Notes: generated by a model from the sequence alone, not told the origin. A DNA stretch of 7,703 bases from JALSKU01 sp964556545 (GCA_964556545.1 CAZKWE010000051.1:1-7703), one strand, 5' to 3'. Shown: positions 1 to 6,418, numbered from the stretch's first letter. A program made the numbers and translations.

Positions 1-1412
1 GCAAATGTTTTGTAGATATTATATGCCCACATAAACACACCTATGAGATAAAATAGACCACCTATACCTCTTAAAGTATAGTATGGATGTAAAACTTTAA
101 CAGTATCTATAAAAGAGTAAGTCAAGTTTCCATACATATCAGTTGCTCTCCACATCATCCCCTGAGTAATACCTGCTATCCACATACTTGTGAAGTATAG
201 CACTATACCTGTTGTCTGTATCCAAAATTGTGCATCAACAAGTTTTTTACTGTATATCTCTCTTTTAAACATTCTTGGGGCCATGTGATAGATTGAAGCT
301 ATTATCATAAAGCCAACCCATCCCAAAGTTCCGTCATGAACATGTCCCGGAATCCAGTTGGTGAAGTGAGCCAAAGCATTGACTGACTTGATTGCTTGAA
401 TAGGACCTTCCAAAGTTGAGAACATATAGAATGTAGAGGCCAAAATCATAAATTTGATAAGCGGATTCTCCTGAAGCTGTCCCCACTCTCCTTTCATGGT
501 AAGCAACATATTGATCGCACTACCCCATGAAGGCAATATCAGAACAACAGAAAAAATAGAACCCATTGTTTGAACCCAATCAGGAACGGTAGAATATAGC
601 AAATGGTGTCCACCTGCCCAAAGATATACAAAAATTAATCCCCAAAATGAAAGAAGTGATAATTTGTATGAAAATATAGGCTGTCCTGATTCTTTAGGCA
701 AAAAGTAGTAAATCATTGCTATAATAGGTACCGTAAAGACAAATGCAACAGCATTGTGTCCGTACCACCACTGAACCATAGCATCATTACTACCAGAATA
801 CATAGATACGGATTTCCAAATGCTTCCTACATGAGCTATAAAATAGGTAGGAACTTCCATGTTGTTAAAAAGATAAAGCATAGCTATACCAAGAAAAGTT
901 GCTATATAGTACCATACGGAGATATATAAAACTTTTTCTCTTCTAAGACCAATAAGCCCAAATATCTCTACACCCCATATAACCCATATCACTACTATGG
1001 CTATATCTATAGGCCATTCAAATTCGGCATATTCTTTTGAAGTTGTTATGCCATTTACAAGTGAATAGACAATTGCGACAACTGTCAATACATATAATAA
1101 TACTTGTAATTTTGCAAGACCCATTAAAAATTTTGATTCAGCCATAGAGACCTTTAAAACTCTTTGCCCTACATAATACCAAGTAGCAAATATTCCGCTT
1201 ACGGTAAAACCGAAAGCAACCGAGTCAGTATGTAATGGTCTTAATCTACCAAATGTACCATACTGTCCGAATAAATTGTTTAGATCAGGAAATGAAAGTT
1301 GAAATGCTATAAACACTCCGACAGTCATACCTATCAAACCTAATACAATTGCTAAAATCGCATAAGCTTTAGCAATCGTATAGTCATATTCTATTGCATT
1401 ACTATCTTGCAT
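1..1412 (-). CDS. ccoN: cbb3-type cytochrome c oxidase subunit I (CcoN), 3' end cut by window edge
   Basis: This is the catalytic haem-copper subunit of the high-affinity cbb3 oxidase in the inner membrane; it reduces O2 to water and pumps protons. I translated 470 residues, starting MQDSNAIEYDYTIAKAYAIL and reaching WAYNIYKTF, so only a short tail should be missing compared with the usual 480-490 residues. The ligand set is complete and matches the P. stutzeri enzyme with constant local offsets. H61 (in LHTDSV) and H359 (in GHVHDG) would bind the low-spin haem b, and H357 the high-spin haem b3. H219 (in WWYGHN), H269 and H270 (in GGHHLLYS) would bind CuB. Y263 sits six residues before H269, where the cross-linked Tyr belongs. 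The ATG is preceded five bases away by a near-perfect Shine-Dalgarno (AAGGAGGT). It probably opens a ccoNOQP operon, the rest lying beyond position 1. Confidence 0.97.
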   Translation of the reverse strand, partial: MQDSNAIEYDYTIAKAYAILAIVLGLIGMTVGVFIAFQLSFPDLNNLFGQYGTFGRLRPLHTDSVAFGFTVSGIFATWYYVGQRVLKVSMAESKFLMGLAKLQVLLYVLTVVAIVYSLVNGITTSKEYAEFEWPIDIAIVVIWVIWGVEIFGLIGLRREKVLYISVWYYIATFLGIAMLYLFNNMEVPTYFIAHVGSIWKSVSMYSGSNDAMVQWWYGHNAVAFVFTVPIIAMIYYFLPKESGQPIFSYKLSLLSFWGLIFVYLWAGGHHLLYSTVPDWVQTMGSIFSVVLILPSWGSAINMLLTMKGEWGQLQENPLIKFMILASTFYMFSTLEGPIQAIKSVNALAHFTNWIPGHVHDGTLGWVGFMIIASIYHMAPRMFKREIYSKKLVDAQFWIQTTGIVLYFTSMWIAGITQGMMWRATDMYGNLTYSFIDTVKVLHPYYTLRGIGGLFYLIGVFMWAYNIYKTF

Positions 1413-1431
1413 ACAATACCTCCTTATAATT

Positions 1432-1449
1432 TTGTCATATAAATGTCAC
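1432..1449 (+). promoter_or_regulatory. Candidate PhoB/OmpR-type response-regulator box upstream of ccoN
   Basis: The plus strand reads TTGTCAT-ATAA-ATGTCAC. TGTCA occurs twice (1433-1437 and 1444-1448), exactly 11 bp or one helical turn apart. The layout closely resembles the enterobacterial Pho box (CTGTCAT-AWAW-CTGTCAY). Winged-helix regulators of the OmpR/PhoB family bind tandem half-sites with this period, and the adjacent gene encodes one. If the TACAAT at 1460-1465 is the -10 element, the box covers about +4 to +21, which would favour repression. Assignment to this regulator is inference; a 5-mer repeat in AT-rich DNA could be chance. Confidence 0.35.
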
Positions 1450-1459
1450 ATTCGTTGCA

Positions 1460-1465
1460 ATTGTA
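1460..1465 (-). promoter_or_regulatory. Candidate -10 element for ccoN
   Basis: The minus strand reads TACAAT, five of six matches to TATAAT, about 48 bases before the ccoN start. No good -35 hexamer is seen 16-18 bp upstream, but the -35 element is weakly conserved in Campylobacterota, where an AT-rich upstream stretch is typical; one is present here. The predicted transcript start lies near 1453, giving a leader of about 40 nt that includes the strong ribosome binding site. Confidence 0.35.
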
Positions 1466-1481
1466 CTATAAGTTTTATACA

Positions 1482-1510
1482 AATAAACTTAAATTTGTTA
1501 AAAGTTTATT
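1482..1510. repeat. 9-bp inverted repeat upstream of the ccoN promoter
   Basis: AATAAACTT (1482-1490) and AAGTTTATT (1502-1510) are perfect reverse complements separated by 11 bp. The arms contain a single G/C pair, so an RNA hairpin would be weak and no terminator is proposed. The element spans the expected -35 region of the candidate ccoN promoter and could be an operator. It does not match the FNR/CRP consensus. Confidence 0.4.
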
Positions 1511-1598
1511 AGTTATTTAAAATAAGCAATTTTTAAGTATGAAGAATTTTTTAGCATTTGTAACTTTTCAAAGACTTTTAAGAAATTAATATTTTATT

Positions 1599-2279
1599 TT
1601 AAACATTAATTTTATATCCCAATCCGGAAATATTTTCTATAAATTCCTTATCGGTCTTGGTTCTTATCCTTTTTATAAATGTTCTAACAGCTGCATCATT
1701 TACTTTTGAATTGTTCCATACATTTTTCTTTAAATCTTCGTGAGAAACAAATGAACCAAGATTATCGACCAAAAGAGATATAAAACTTAATTCTTTTTTT
1801 GTAAGTTTTACAGGGATTTTATTTTTATACAATATATGTTTTGTTTTATTAAAACTATAAGTATCATTCAGATTTATGATATTGTCTACGGCAAGTTTTT
1901 TGCTTACTATATTTTCTACGGTAGATAAAAGTTCATCTATATCGACAGGTTTTATCAGGTATTTGTCAATTCCTATATCAATAGCACTTAAAAGCTTTTC
2001 TTTCTCACTAAATGCACTAAAGAGTATGATGGGTATATCTTTTGATATGGCTCTAACATTTTTAGCCATCTCCAAACCGTCGCAAACGGGCATCAATATA
2101 TCGCTAACTATAATATCAGGTTGATATTTTTTAAATTTCTTAAAACCTTCATCACCATTGCCGGCAGTAATTACCTCATTAAATTCATTTTCAATTGCAC
2201 TTTTTAAAAGATTTCTTATCTTATCTTCATCTTCAACATATAATAAAGTTAAGTTTTTACAAATATTGCCTGTACTCAT
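1599..2279 (-). CDS. OmpR-family response regulator, partner of the upstream PAS kinase
   Basis: This is a cytoplasmic two-component DNA-binding regulator of 226 residues, normal for the OmpR/PhoB family. The N-terminal receiver domain (about 8-125) has the acidic pair E16/D17 (in YVEDED), the phosphoacceptor D60 (in IIVSDILMP), S88 at the Thr/Ser switch position and the invariant K110-P111. The C-terminal winged helix (about 145-226) has the typical LTKKELSFISLLVDN start, the recognition-helix stretch VNDAAVRTFIKRIRTK and the closing SGLGYKINV. Its ATG overlaps the kinase stop by 4 nt (ATGA), indicating translational coupling. It is the last gene before the 186-bp ccoN spacer, so regulation of ccoN is the obvious hypothesis. 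By position it corresponds to C. jejuni Cj1491c, the regulator I recall as BumR of the butyrate-responsive BumSR system; that role should not be transferred without alignment. Confidence 0.95.
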   Translation of the reverse strand: MSTGNICKNLTLLYVEDEDKIRNLLKSAIENEFNEVITAGNGDEGFKKFKKYQPDIIVSDILMPVCDGLEMAKNVRAISKDIPIILFSAFSEKEKLLSAIDIGIDKYLIKPVDIDELLSTVENIVSKKLAVDNIINLNDTYSFNKTKHILYKNKIPVKLTKKELSFISLLVDNLGSFVSHEDLKKNVWNNSKVNDAAVRTFIKRIRTKTDKEFIENISGLGYKINV

Positions 2280-3487
2280 TTTTCATCCTGTTTGATAGGT
2301 AGTTTTACAATAAAACAAACTCCCTCTTTTATATTTAAAACATTAATGGTTCCGCCATTTTCCTCTATAATTTTTTTACTCATATAAAGTCCTATACCGG
2401 TCCCTTGTTTACTATGTTTTGTAGTGAAATACGGATCAAAGATTTTTTCAATTATATTCTCTTTGATACCTCCTCCGTTGTCACAAATTGTAATTTGGAC
2501 CTTATCTTTAACATATGAAGTTTTAATACCAATTTTTTTTATTTTTTGTTCTTTTGAAATCAAAACATCTTTTGCGTTATTAATGATATTTAATACAACT
2601 TGTAAAATCTCATTCGGATGCCCGTTTATTATTATACTGTGTTTATTATTAAAGTTTATTTTAATATTATGACTTTTTAGTGTCTCTTTTATGATAAAAA
2701 TTGCCTCTTCTATAATATCTTCTATATAAAAATCATTTTTTTCTCTTGACGGCTTGAAAAAATCCCTGAAATCATCAATAGTCTTTGACATGGTGCTAAT
2801 AACAGCTTTACAATCATTATAATCCTTGTCAAACTCTTTGGTATCTTTATTGAAAAAAGCATTTTTTATCTTAAAAAGTAAAATTCCAAGCTCACTTAAA
2901 GGTTGTCTCCACTGATGAGCTATATTTGCTATCATTTCACCCATGGCGGCAAATCTGGCTTGCTGAAACATTATTCTGTCTTTTTCTCTGTTTTTTTCAA
3001 CCTCTTTTTTAACTTTTATTTCGAGATTTTTGTTAAGTTCTTCGAGTTTTAATGTCTGTTTTTTAATTCTTTCTTCAAGAGTTGCATTTAAAAGTTCAAG
3101 CTCCTCTTCTTTTTTCTCAAGCTCTTTTGCCGTCATTACGGCTTTTGTAACATCGTATCTTATTGCTACAAACTCAATTATATTGTTATTTTCATCCAAT
3201 ATCGGTATAACAGTAGTATTAACATAAAATGTACTGCCATCTTTTGCCATGTTTTTGACTGTAGCTTTATAGGTTTTTTTTGCCAAAATTGTATCCCACA
3301 GTTTTTTAAAAGCTTCAGAGGGAACATCAGGATGCCTTACTATATTATGATTTTTTCCTATAAGTTCCTCTTTTCGATATTTGGAAATCTTACAAAATTC
3401 TTCATTTGCAAATGTAATGATACCGTTGATATCGGTCTTTGAGACTATATTGTTTTGCTCAATAGCTTCTATATACTGTTTTAGCAA
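2276..3487 (-). CDS. Soluble PAS-domain sensor histidine kinase with Aer-like (probably FAD-binding) PAS
   Basis: This is a cytoplasmic sensor kinase of 403 residues with no visible membrane segment. Order: PAS (about 5-115), coiled coil rich in Glu/Lys (116-175), dimerisation/phosphotransfer helices (about 175-245) with H191 in NIAHQWRQPL, and a HATPase domain (255-400). The HATPase has an N-box (NIINNAKD, 300-307), G1 box DNGGG (336-340), F-box FDPYFTTK (350-357) and G2 box GTGIGL (362-367). The PAS matches E. coli Aer closely: N28, R51, H52, D54, W64 and N79 correspond to Aer N34, R57, H58, D60, W70 and N85 at a constant offset of six. FAD binding and redox sensing are therefore likely but inferred. 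The residue after the H-box His is Gln rather than Glu/Asp, as is common in this group. The start is TTG, with TAAGGGAG four bases upstream overlapping the preceding stop; no suitable ATG exists before the PAS. By position it matches C. jejuni Cj1492c. Confidence 0.93.
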   Translation of the reverse strand: MLKQYIEAIEQNNIVSKTDINGIITFANEEFCKISKYRKEELIGKNHNIVRHPDVPSEAFKKLWDTILAKKTYKATVKNMAKDGSTFYVNTTVIPILDENNNIIEFVAIRYDVTKAVMTAKELEKKEEELELLNATLEERIKKQTLKLEELNKNLEIKVKKEVEKNREKDRIMFQQARFAAMGEMIANIAHQWRQPLSELGILLFKIKNAFFNKDTKEFDKDYNDCKAVISTMSKTIDDFRDFFKPSREKNDFYIEDIIEEAIFIIKETLKSHNIKINFNNKHSIIINGHPNEILQVVLNIINNAKDVLISKEQKIKKIGIKTSYVKDKVQITICDNGGGIKENIIEKIFDPYFTTKHSKQGTGIGLYMSKKIIEENGGTINVLNIKEGVCFIVKLPIKQDEK

Positions 3488-3496
3488 TTTTCTCCC

Positions 3497-4213
3497 TTAT
3501 CTTGCTTTACAACAATCATGAAAAGTCGCATTTGGATCCGTAATAAACCAATAACCTTTATATATCATATAAAAACCAAAAATAATTATAAGAAATGATG
3601 CTATTTGTATCATAGTCTGCCTAAAACTACTGCTTTTAAGAGACCCTACTACGAAACCAAGTCCTAAAAGCACCGGAATAGTCGAAAGCCCGAAAATCAG
3701 CATAACAACCCCTCCCCAAAATGCTGATCCGGTCGATGCGGCAGAAGCCGCAAAAAAATAAACAAGTCCGCAAGGTAAAAAACCGTTTAACATTCCCAAA
3801 AAGAAAAAACTTGGAAGAGACTTTGAATGGATAAGAAGCGAGAAGAGTTTTTTTACTACCTTACTATTTGCCAATGAGGATTCAATCGAAGTTAGAAATC
3901 TTATTTTCCCCATTAATGAAAAACCCATAATTACCATAAAGATACCTATGGTTAGATTTAATAATCCCATGGATACATGATTGAAAACAAATATACTTCC
4001 AAGCAATCCGAATATCATACCAATTAAAACATAAGAAAAAACTCTGCCAAGATTATACAAAAGGTGACATAACAACTGATAAGGCTTGCTTTTACTTGCA
4101 TCTATCTTGGCCGCCGTATATGCAACGATAAAACCACCGCACATACCGACACAATGTCCTAAACTTCCAAGAAATGCGACACTGATAACTATATAAAAAT
4201 TTACGATATCCAC
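3497..4213 (-). CDS. TauE/SafE-family (DsbD-gamma-like) integral membrane protein
   Basis: This is a polytopic inner-membrane protein of 238 residues with about six hydrophobic segments in two related halves. The first half carries GHCVGMCGG (19-27; H20, C21, C25) and the second NGFLPCGLVYF (143-153; C148). This paired signature belongs to the DsbD_2/UreH-like branch, usually annotated 'sulfite exporter TauE/SafE'. True sulfite export is not indicated. Members of this branch often sit beside cbb3 oxidase or cytochrome biogenesis genes, so a role in copper or thiol handling during oxidase maturation is a reasonable inference. The C-terminus ends HDCCKAR, a possible metal site. The start is GTG, preceded by AAAAGG at good spacing; the first transmembrane helix begins directly after it. 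The kinase TTG follows 9 bp after the stop, so the three genes form one unit. Positional equivalent: C. jejuni Cj1493c. Confidence 0.88.
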   Translation of the reverse strand: MDIVNFYIVISVAFLGSLGHCVGMCGGFIVAYTAAKIDASKSKPYQLLCHLLYNLGRVFSYVLIGMIFGLLGSIFVFNHVSMGLLNLTIGIFMVIMGFSLMGKIRFLTSIESSLANSKVVKKLFSLLIHSKSLPSFFFLGMLNGFLPCGLVYFFAASAASTGSAFWGGVVMLIFGLSTIPVLLGLGFVVGSLKSSSFRQTMIQIASFLIIIFGFYMIYKGYWFITDPNATFHDCCKAR

Positions 4214-4270
4214 TCTGTGCCTTTTGCCGAAGTTACCGTGATATTATCATATATCATAGGTAGCTCGATA

Positions 4271-4299
4271 TTTTAGTGGAAAATTATAACTTTTTAGTG
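4271..4299. repeat. 8-bp direct repeat flanking the candidate promoter of the membrane protein/kinase operon
   Basis: TTTTAGTG occurs at 4271-4278 and again at 4292-4299, 21 bp apart, or two helical turns. The two copies flank the TATAAT-like element at 4283-4288. This geometry suits a dimeric or tandem DNA-binding regulator, but the repeat is AT-rich and may be coincidental. Confidence 0.35.
4283..4288 (-). promoter_or_regulatory. Candidate -10 element for the SafE-like/kinase/regulator operon
   Basis: The minus strand reads a perfect TATAAT, 22 bp after the carA stop and about 70 bases before the GTG start of the membrane protein gene. No convincing -35 hexamer is present, as is usual in this phylum. 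It would uncouple the respiratory-sensor trio from carA. Read-through from carA cannot be excluded because no terminator hairpin is visible in the 97-bp spacer. Confidence 0.4.
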
Positions 4300-4310
4300 T
4301 TAAATTAATG

Positions 4311-5432
4311 TTAGACAAACTTCATAAACTCTTTAAATATATATTTGCTGTCATGTGGCCCGGGACTTGCTTCCGGATGGTGTTGTACTGAAAATATAGG
4401 AGAATTTTTATAACTTAACCCTTCTATGGTATTGTCAAACAAATTTATATGGGTTAGAGTTGCTATTTCACATATATTATTCGGTACATTATAATTATGA
4501 TTTTGAGCAGTAATTTCTATAATACCGCTTTTTTGATTTTGCACAGGATGATTCCCTCCATGCTGACCAAATTTCAATTTGTATGTTTCATAGCCATGGG
4601 CAATGCTTAACAATTGGTGGCCTAAACATATGGCAAACATTGGTATTTTGGCTTCTATTAGTTTTTTTACTTCTTTTGCTTCTTTTTTAAGTATCAATGG
4701 ATCACCTGGTCCGTTTGAAAGAAATACTGCTTGTATCTGTGCATCATTATATCTTTGTATTAGGTTGTCCGCATTAAAATCATGAGGAATTACTTCTACT
4801 TCAAATCCAACTTCACTAAGCTCATTCAATATATTTCTCTTTACTCCAAAATCAATAGCGACTATTTTTTTTACTGGCTTTAACTCATCATTATAACTCA
4901 TCTTCAAATGATTCCATGCACCGTTTTTATGAATATAACTTTTTTTTGTGCTGACTTTTTCTATATAGTTTATCTCTTCAATTCTCGGACTATTTTCAAG
5001 TATTTTCTTAAGCTCTTCCTTATCGTTTATCTGTGTTGAGGCTATCATCATCAATGAACCGTTATCTCTGACGGTTTTAGTTAAAATCCTGGTATCTATA
5101 TCACATATACCTATGGTATTATTTTTTTTTAAAAGAGTTGAAAATGATTCTTCTGCTCTAAAATTTGAGTATCTCTCCTGATAATTTCTTACTATTATCC
5201 CGCTGGCATGAATTTTATCACTTTCCATATCTTGAGCATTACAACCCACATTTCCGATTTCAGGCATTGTAAAAACAATAAACTGTCCGGCATAACTGGG
5301 GTCTGTTGCAATCTCTTGATATCCGCTCATAGATGTATTAAAAACGATCTCTCCTGTTTTGGTACCAATGCTTCCAAAACTGTTAGCTTCTAAAAAAAGT
5401 CCGTTTTCTATATATATCCAAATCTTTCTCAT
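4311..5432 (-). CDS. carA: Carbamoyl-phosphate synthase small (glutaminase) subunit
   Basis: CarA hydrolyses glutamine and channels ammonia to CarB, which makes carbamoyl phosphate for pyrimidines and arginine. The protein is 373 residues, the usual length. The N-terminal CPSase_sm domain (about 1-135) has the diagnostic GEIVFNTSMSGYQEIATDPSYAGQ region and IDTR (112-115). The class I amidotransferase domain (about 188-373) has GPGDP (241-245), the nucleophile C269 in AICLGHQ, and H352/E354 in HHPEASPGPHD. The triad is complete. The ATG overlaps the upstream stop by one base (TAATG), with AGGA eight bases upstream inside that gene, so translation is probably coupled. carB is not in the window; unlinked carA and carB are common in Campylobacterota. 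No attenuator or pyrimidine-responsive leader is visible. Confidence 0.98.
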   Translation of the reverse strand: MRKIWIYIENGLFLEANSFGSIGTKTGEIVFNTSMSGYQEIATDPSYAGQFIVFTMPEIGNVGCNAQDMESDKIHASGIIVRNYQERYSNFRAEESFSTLLKKNNTIGICDIDTRILTKTVRDNGSLMMIASTQINDKEELKKILENSPRIEEINYIEKVSTKKSYIHKNGAWNHLKMSYNDELKPVKKIVAIDFGVKRNILNELSEVGFEVEVIPHDFNADNLIQRYNDAQIQAVFLSNGPGDPLILKKEAKEVKKLIEAKIPMFAICLGHQLLSIAHGYETYKLKFGQHGGNHPVQNQKSGIIEITAQNHNYNVPNNICEIATLTHINLFDNTIEGLSYKNSPIFSVQHHPEASPGPHDSKYIFKEFMKFV

Positions 5433-5983
5433 TACATCATTCCTATCTTTTTCAACTCTTCTTGATAAAGCTTTTCAAAAACTATATCATACTCTTCACT
5501 ACCCGGAATTAATTTTCTTTTATAATTTTTTATCTTTTCAATCACCCTGTCTTCAATATCTTCAAATCTTTCAATATAACTTTCTATGGAATTAAAAATA
5601 ACATTTTTTACCATATTCTCTGAAACTTGAAATTCTATCAGGTCAGTCTGTATAAGTTCATCTAAAATTTTATGGGAAAGATCGCTGTATCTGTCTTCAT
5701 ATGAGAGTATGACACCATATTCGCCTGCAAGTCTTTTTTTAATAAGCCAAAACATATTTCTTTTATCAACTTGCATAAAGTCCATCTCATCTTCATTCTC
5801 TTCCATAATTTCGTAAACTCTCTCTTCTAATGCCGCTTCTTTTTGAATATCATCTTCTATAAGTTTTTTGGCAGCTTCCGCTACAGGCTCAATACCCTGA
5901 TTCATTTTTATAAAGGTACTATTTAATAAATCTATCGATATTTTATTTGCAATATATGGGGCATGTGGTTTTCCTATCTTCAT
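5432..5983 (-). CDS. DUF507 family protein with apparent internal duplication
   Basis: This acidic, helical, soluble protein of 183 residues is of unknown function. It resembles the DUF507 family, whose short members are about 90-100 residues. The N-terminal half (about 10-92) and C-terminal half (about 100-180) look like two copies of one unit. LEERVYEIMEENEDEM (52-67) parallels IEDRVIEKIKNYKRKL (142-157), and each is followed by an acidic loop and a closing helix ending AGEYG or LKKIG. No enzyme motif, signal peptide or membrane segment is seen. The ATG has AAGG eight bases upstream and sits about 30 bp after a TAAAAT promoter element. It overlaps carA by one base, and the same pairing occurs in C. 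jejuni (Cj1495c-carA). Conserved linkage suggests co-expression; it is not evidence of a role in pyrimidine synthesis. Confidence 0.85.
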   Translation of the reverse strand: MKIGKPHAPYIANKISIDLLNSTFIKMNQGIEPVAEAAKKLIEDDIQKEAALEERVYEIMEENEDEMDFMQVDKRNMFWLIKKRLAGEYGVILSYEDRYSDLSHKILDELIQTDLIEFQVSENMVKNVIFNSIESYIERFEDIEDRVIEKIKNYKRKLIPGSEEYDIVFEKLYQEELKKIGMM

Positions 5984-6011
5984 GCTCTAAGCCTTAATGT
6001 TAATTTTTGCT

Positions 6012-6017
6012 ATTTTA
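6012..6017 (-). promoter_or_regulatory. Candidate -10 element for the DUF507-carA operon
   Basis: The minus strand reads GGATAAAATAGC, a TAAAAT element about 29 bp before the DUF507 ATG, preceded by AT-rich DNA. The predicted leader is only about 20 nt and leaves room for AAGG as ribosome binding site. The -35 region (around 6035-6040) shows no TTGACA-like hexamer. Confidence 0.35.
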
Positions 6018-6095
6018 TCCAATTTTTGATAATGAACTCATTAAATCCGAATTATGTATCAGAAATTCACTTCTTTGCACCAATCATTTGCGTTA

Positions 6096-6120
6096 GCACT
6101 ACTTTGAAAAAATATAGTGC
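6096..6120. repeat. Short inverted repeat between the MoaD/ThiS-like gene and the DUF507 gene
   Basis: GCACTA (6096-6101) and TAGTGC (6115-6120) are perfect reverse complements with a 13-base AT-rich spacer. The element lies just after the stop of the MoaD/ThiS-like gene. It could act as a weak RNA hairpin or an operator. On the minus strand it is not followed by a T-run, so an intrinsic terminator is doubtful. Confidence 0.35.
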
Positions 6121-6139
6121 ATAATTTTTGTTAAATCAA

Positions 6140-6418
6140 TTATTTAATTTTGCCGACATAGGCTTTTACATGATTTGGGATACCTCCGGGCGGCACAAGA
6201 GCAACTCTGTCACCATCTTTTAAAATCGTATCGAAAGGTACGATTTTGTGATTGATAAATACACCCTCTACATCATTTTCGGTAAAACCAAGACTTTTAA
6301 TGAAAGATTTCAAATCACTATTTTTTTCTATTTGCATATTTTTGTTTGGGCATTTTATATTTTTTTCTTTGCATTTAATTTTCAAAAAAGAAAAGGCATT
6401 AAAATTTATAGTAATCAT
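6140..6418 (-). CDS. MoaD/ThiS-like beta-grasp protein (ubiquitin-like sulfur-carrier fold)
   Basis: This is a small protein of 92 residues. Its C-terminal two thirds has the beta-grasp signature: GVFINHKIVPFDTILKDGDR (52-71), then VALVPPGGIP (72-81), as in MoaD/ThiS and the ubiquitin-like domain of Mut7-C proteins. In true sulfur carriers a C-terminal Gly-Gly is adenylated and thiolated. Here G78-G79 are followed by 13 more residues (IPNHVKAYVGKIK), so either the tail is removed or the protein does not carry sulfur that way. The N-terminal third has two Cys (C16, C23). Its ATG overlaps the upstream gene by 4 nt (ATGA), with AAGGA inside that gene, so it is coupled to the flagellar-type pair. 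No thiamin or molybdopterin gene is nearby. The function is not known. Confidence 0.75.
   Translation of the reverse strand: MITINFNAFSFLKIKCKEKNIKCPNKNMQIEKNSDLKSFIKSLGFTENDVEGVFINHKIVPFDTILKDGDRVALVPPGGIPNHVKAYVGKIK

Noticed and set aside
1482..1510. Terminator for the kinase-regulator operon at the AT-rich inverted repeat.
   Set aside because: The stem has only one G/C pair and lies about 90-115 bp after the stop with no strong T-run; an operator is more plausible.
1876..2124. Plus-strand frame of 82 codons opposite the response regulator receiver domain; similar frames at 2424-2672 and 3030-3227 lie opposite the kinase.
   Set aside because: The minus-strand proteins have full catalytic motifs in these regions; the plus-strand translations are low-complexity shadows.
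3497..4213. Literal annotation as a sulfite exporter.
   Set aside because: The Cys motifs point to the DsbD-gamma/UreH-like branch, and there is no sulfur-metabolism gene nearby; the transported substrate cannot be read from the sequence.
5359..5595. Plus-strand reading frame of 78 codons opposite carA and the DUF507 gene.
   Set aside because: It lies opposite two well-supported genes, has no recognisable domain, and its Phe/Leu/Ser-rich composition is what the antisense of AT-rich coding DNA gives.
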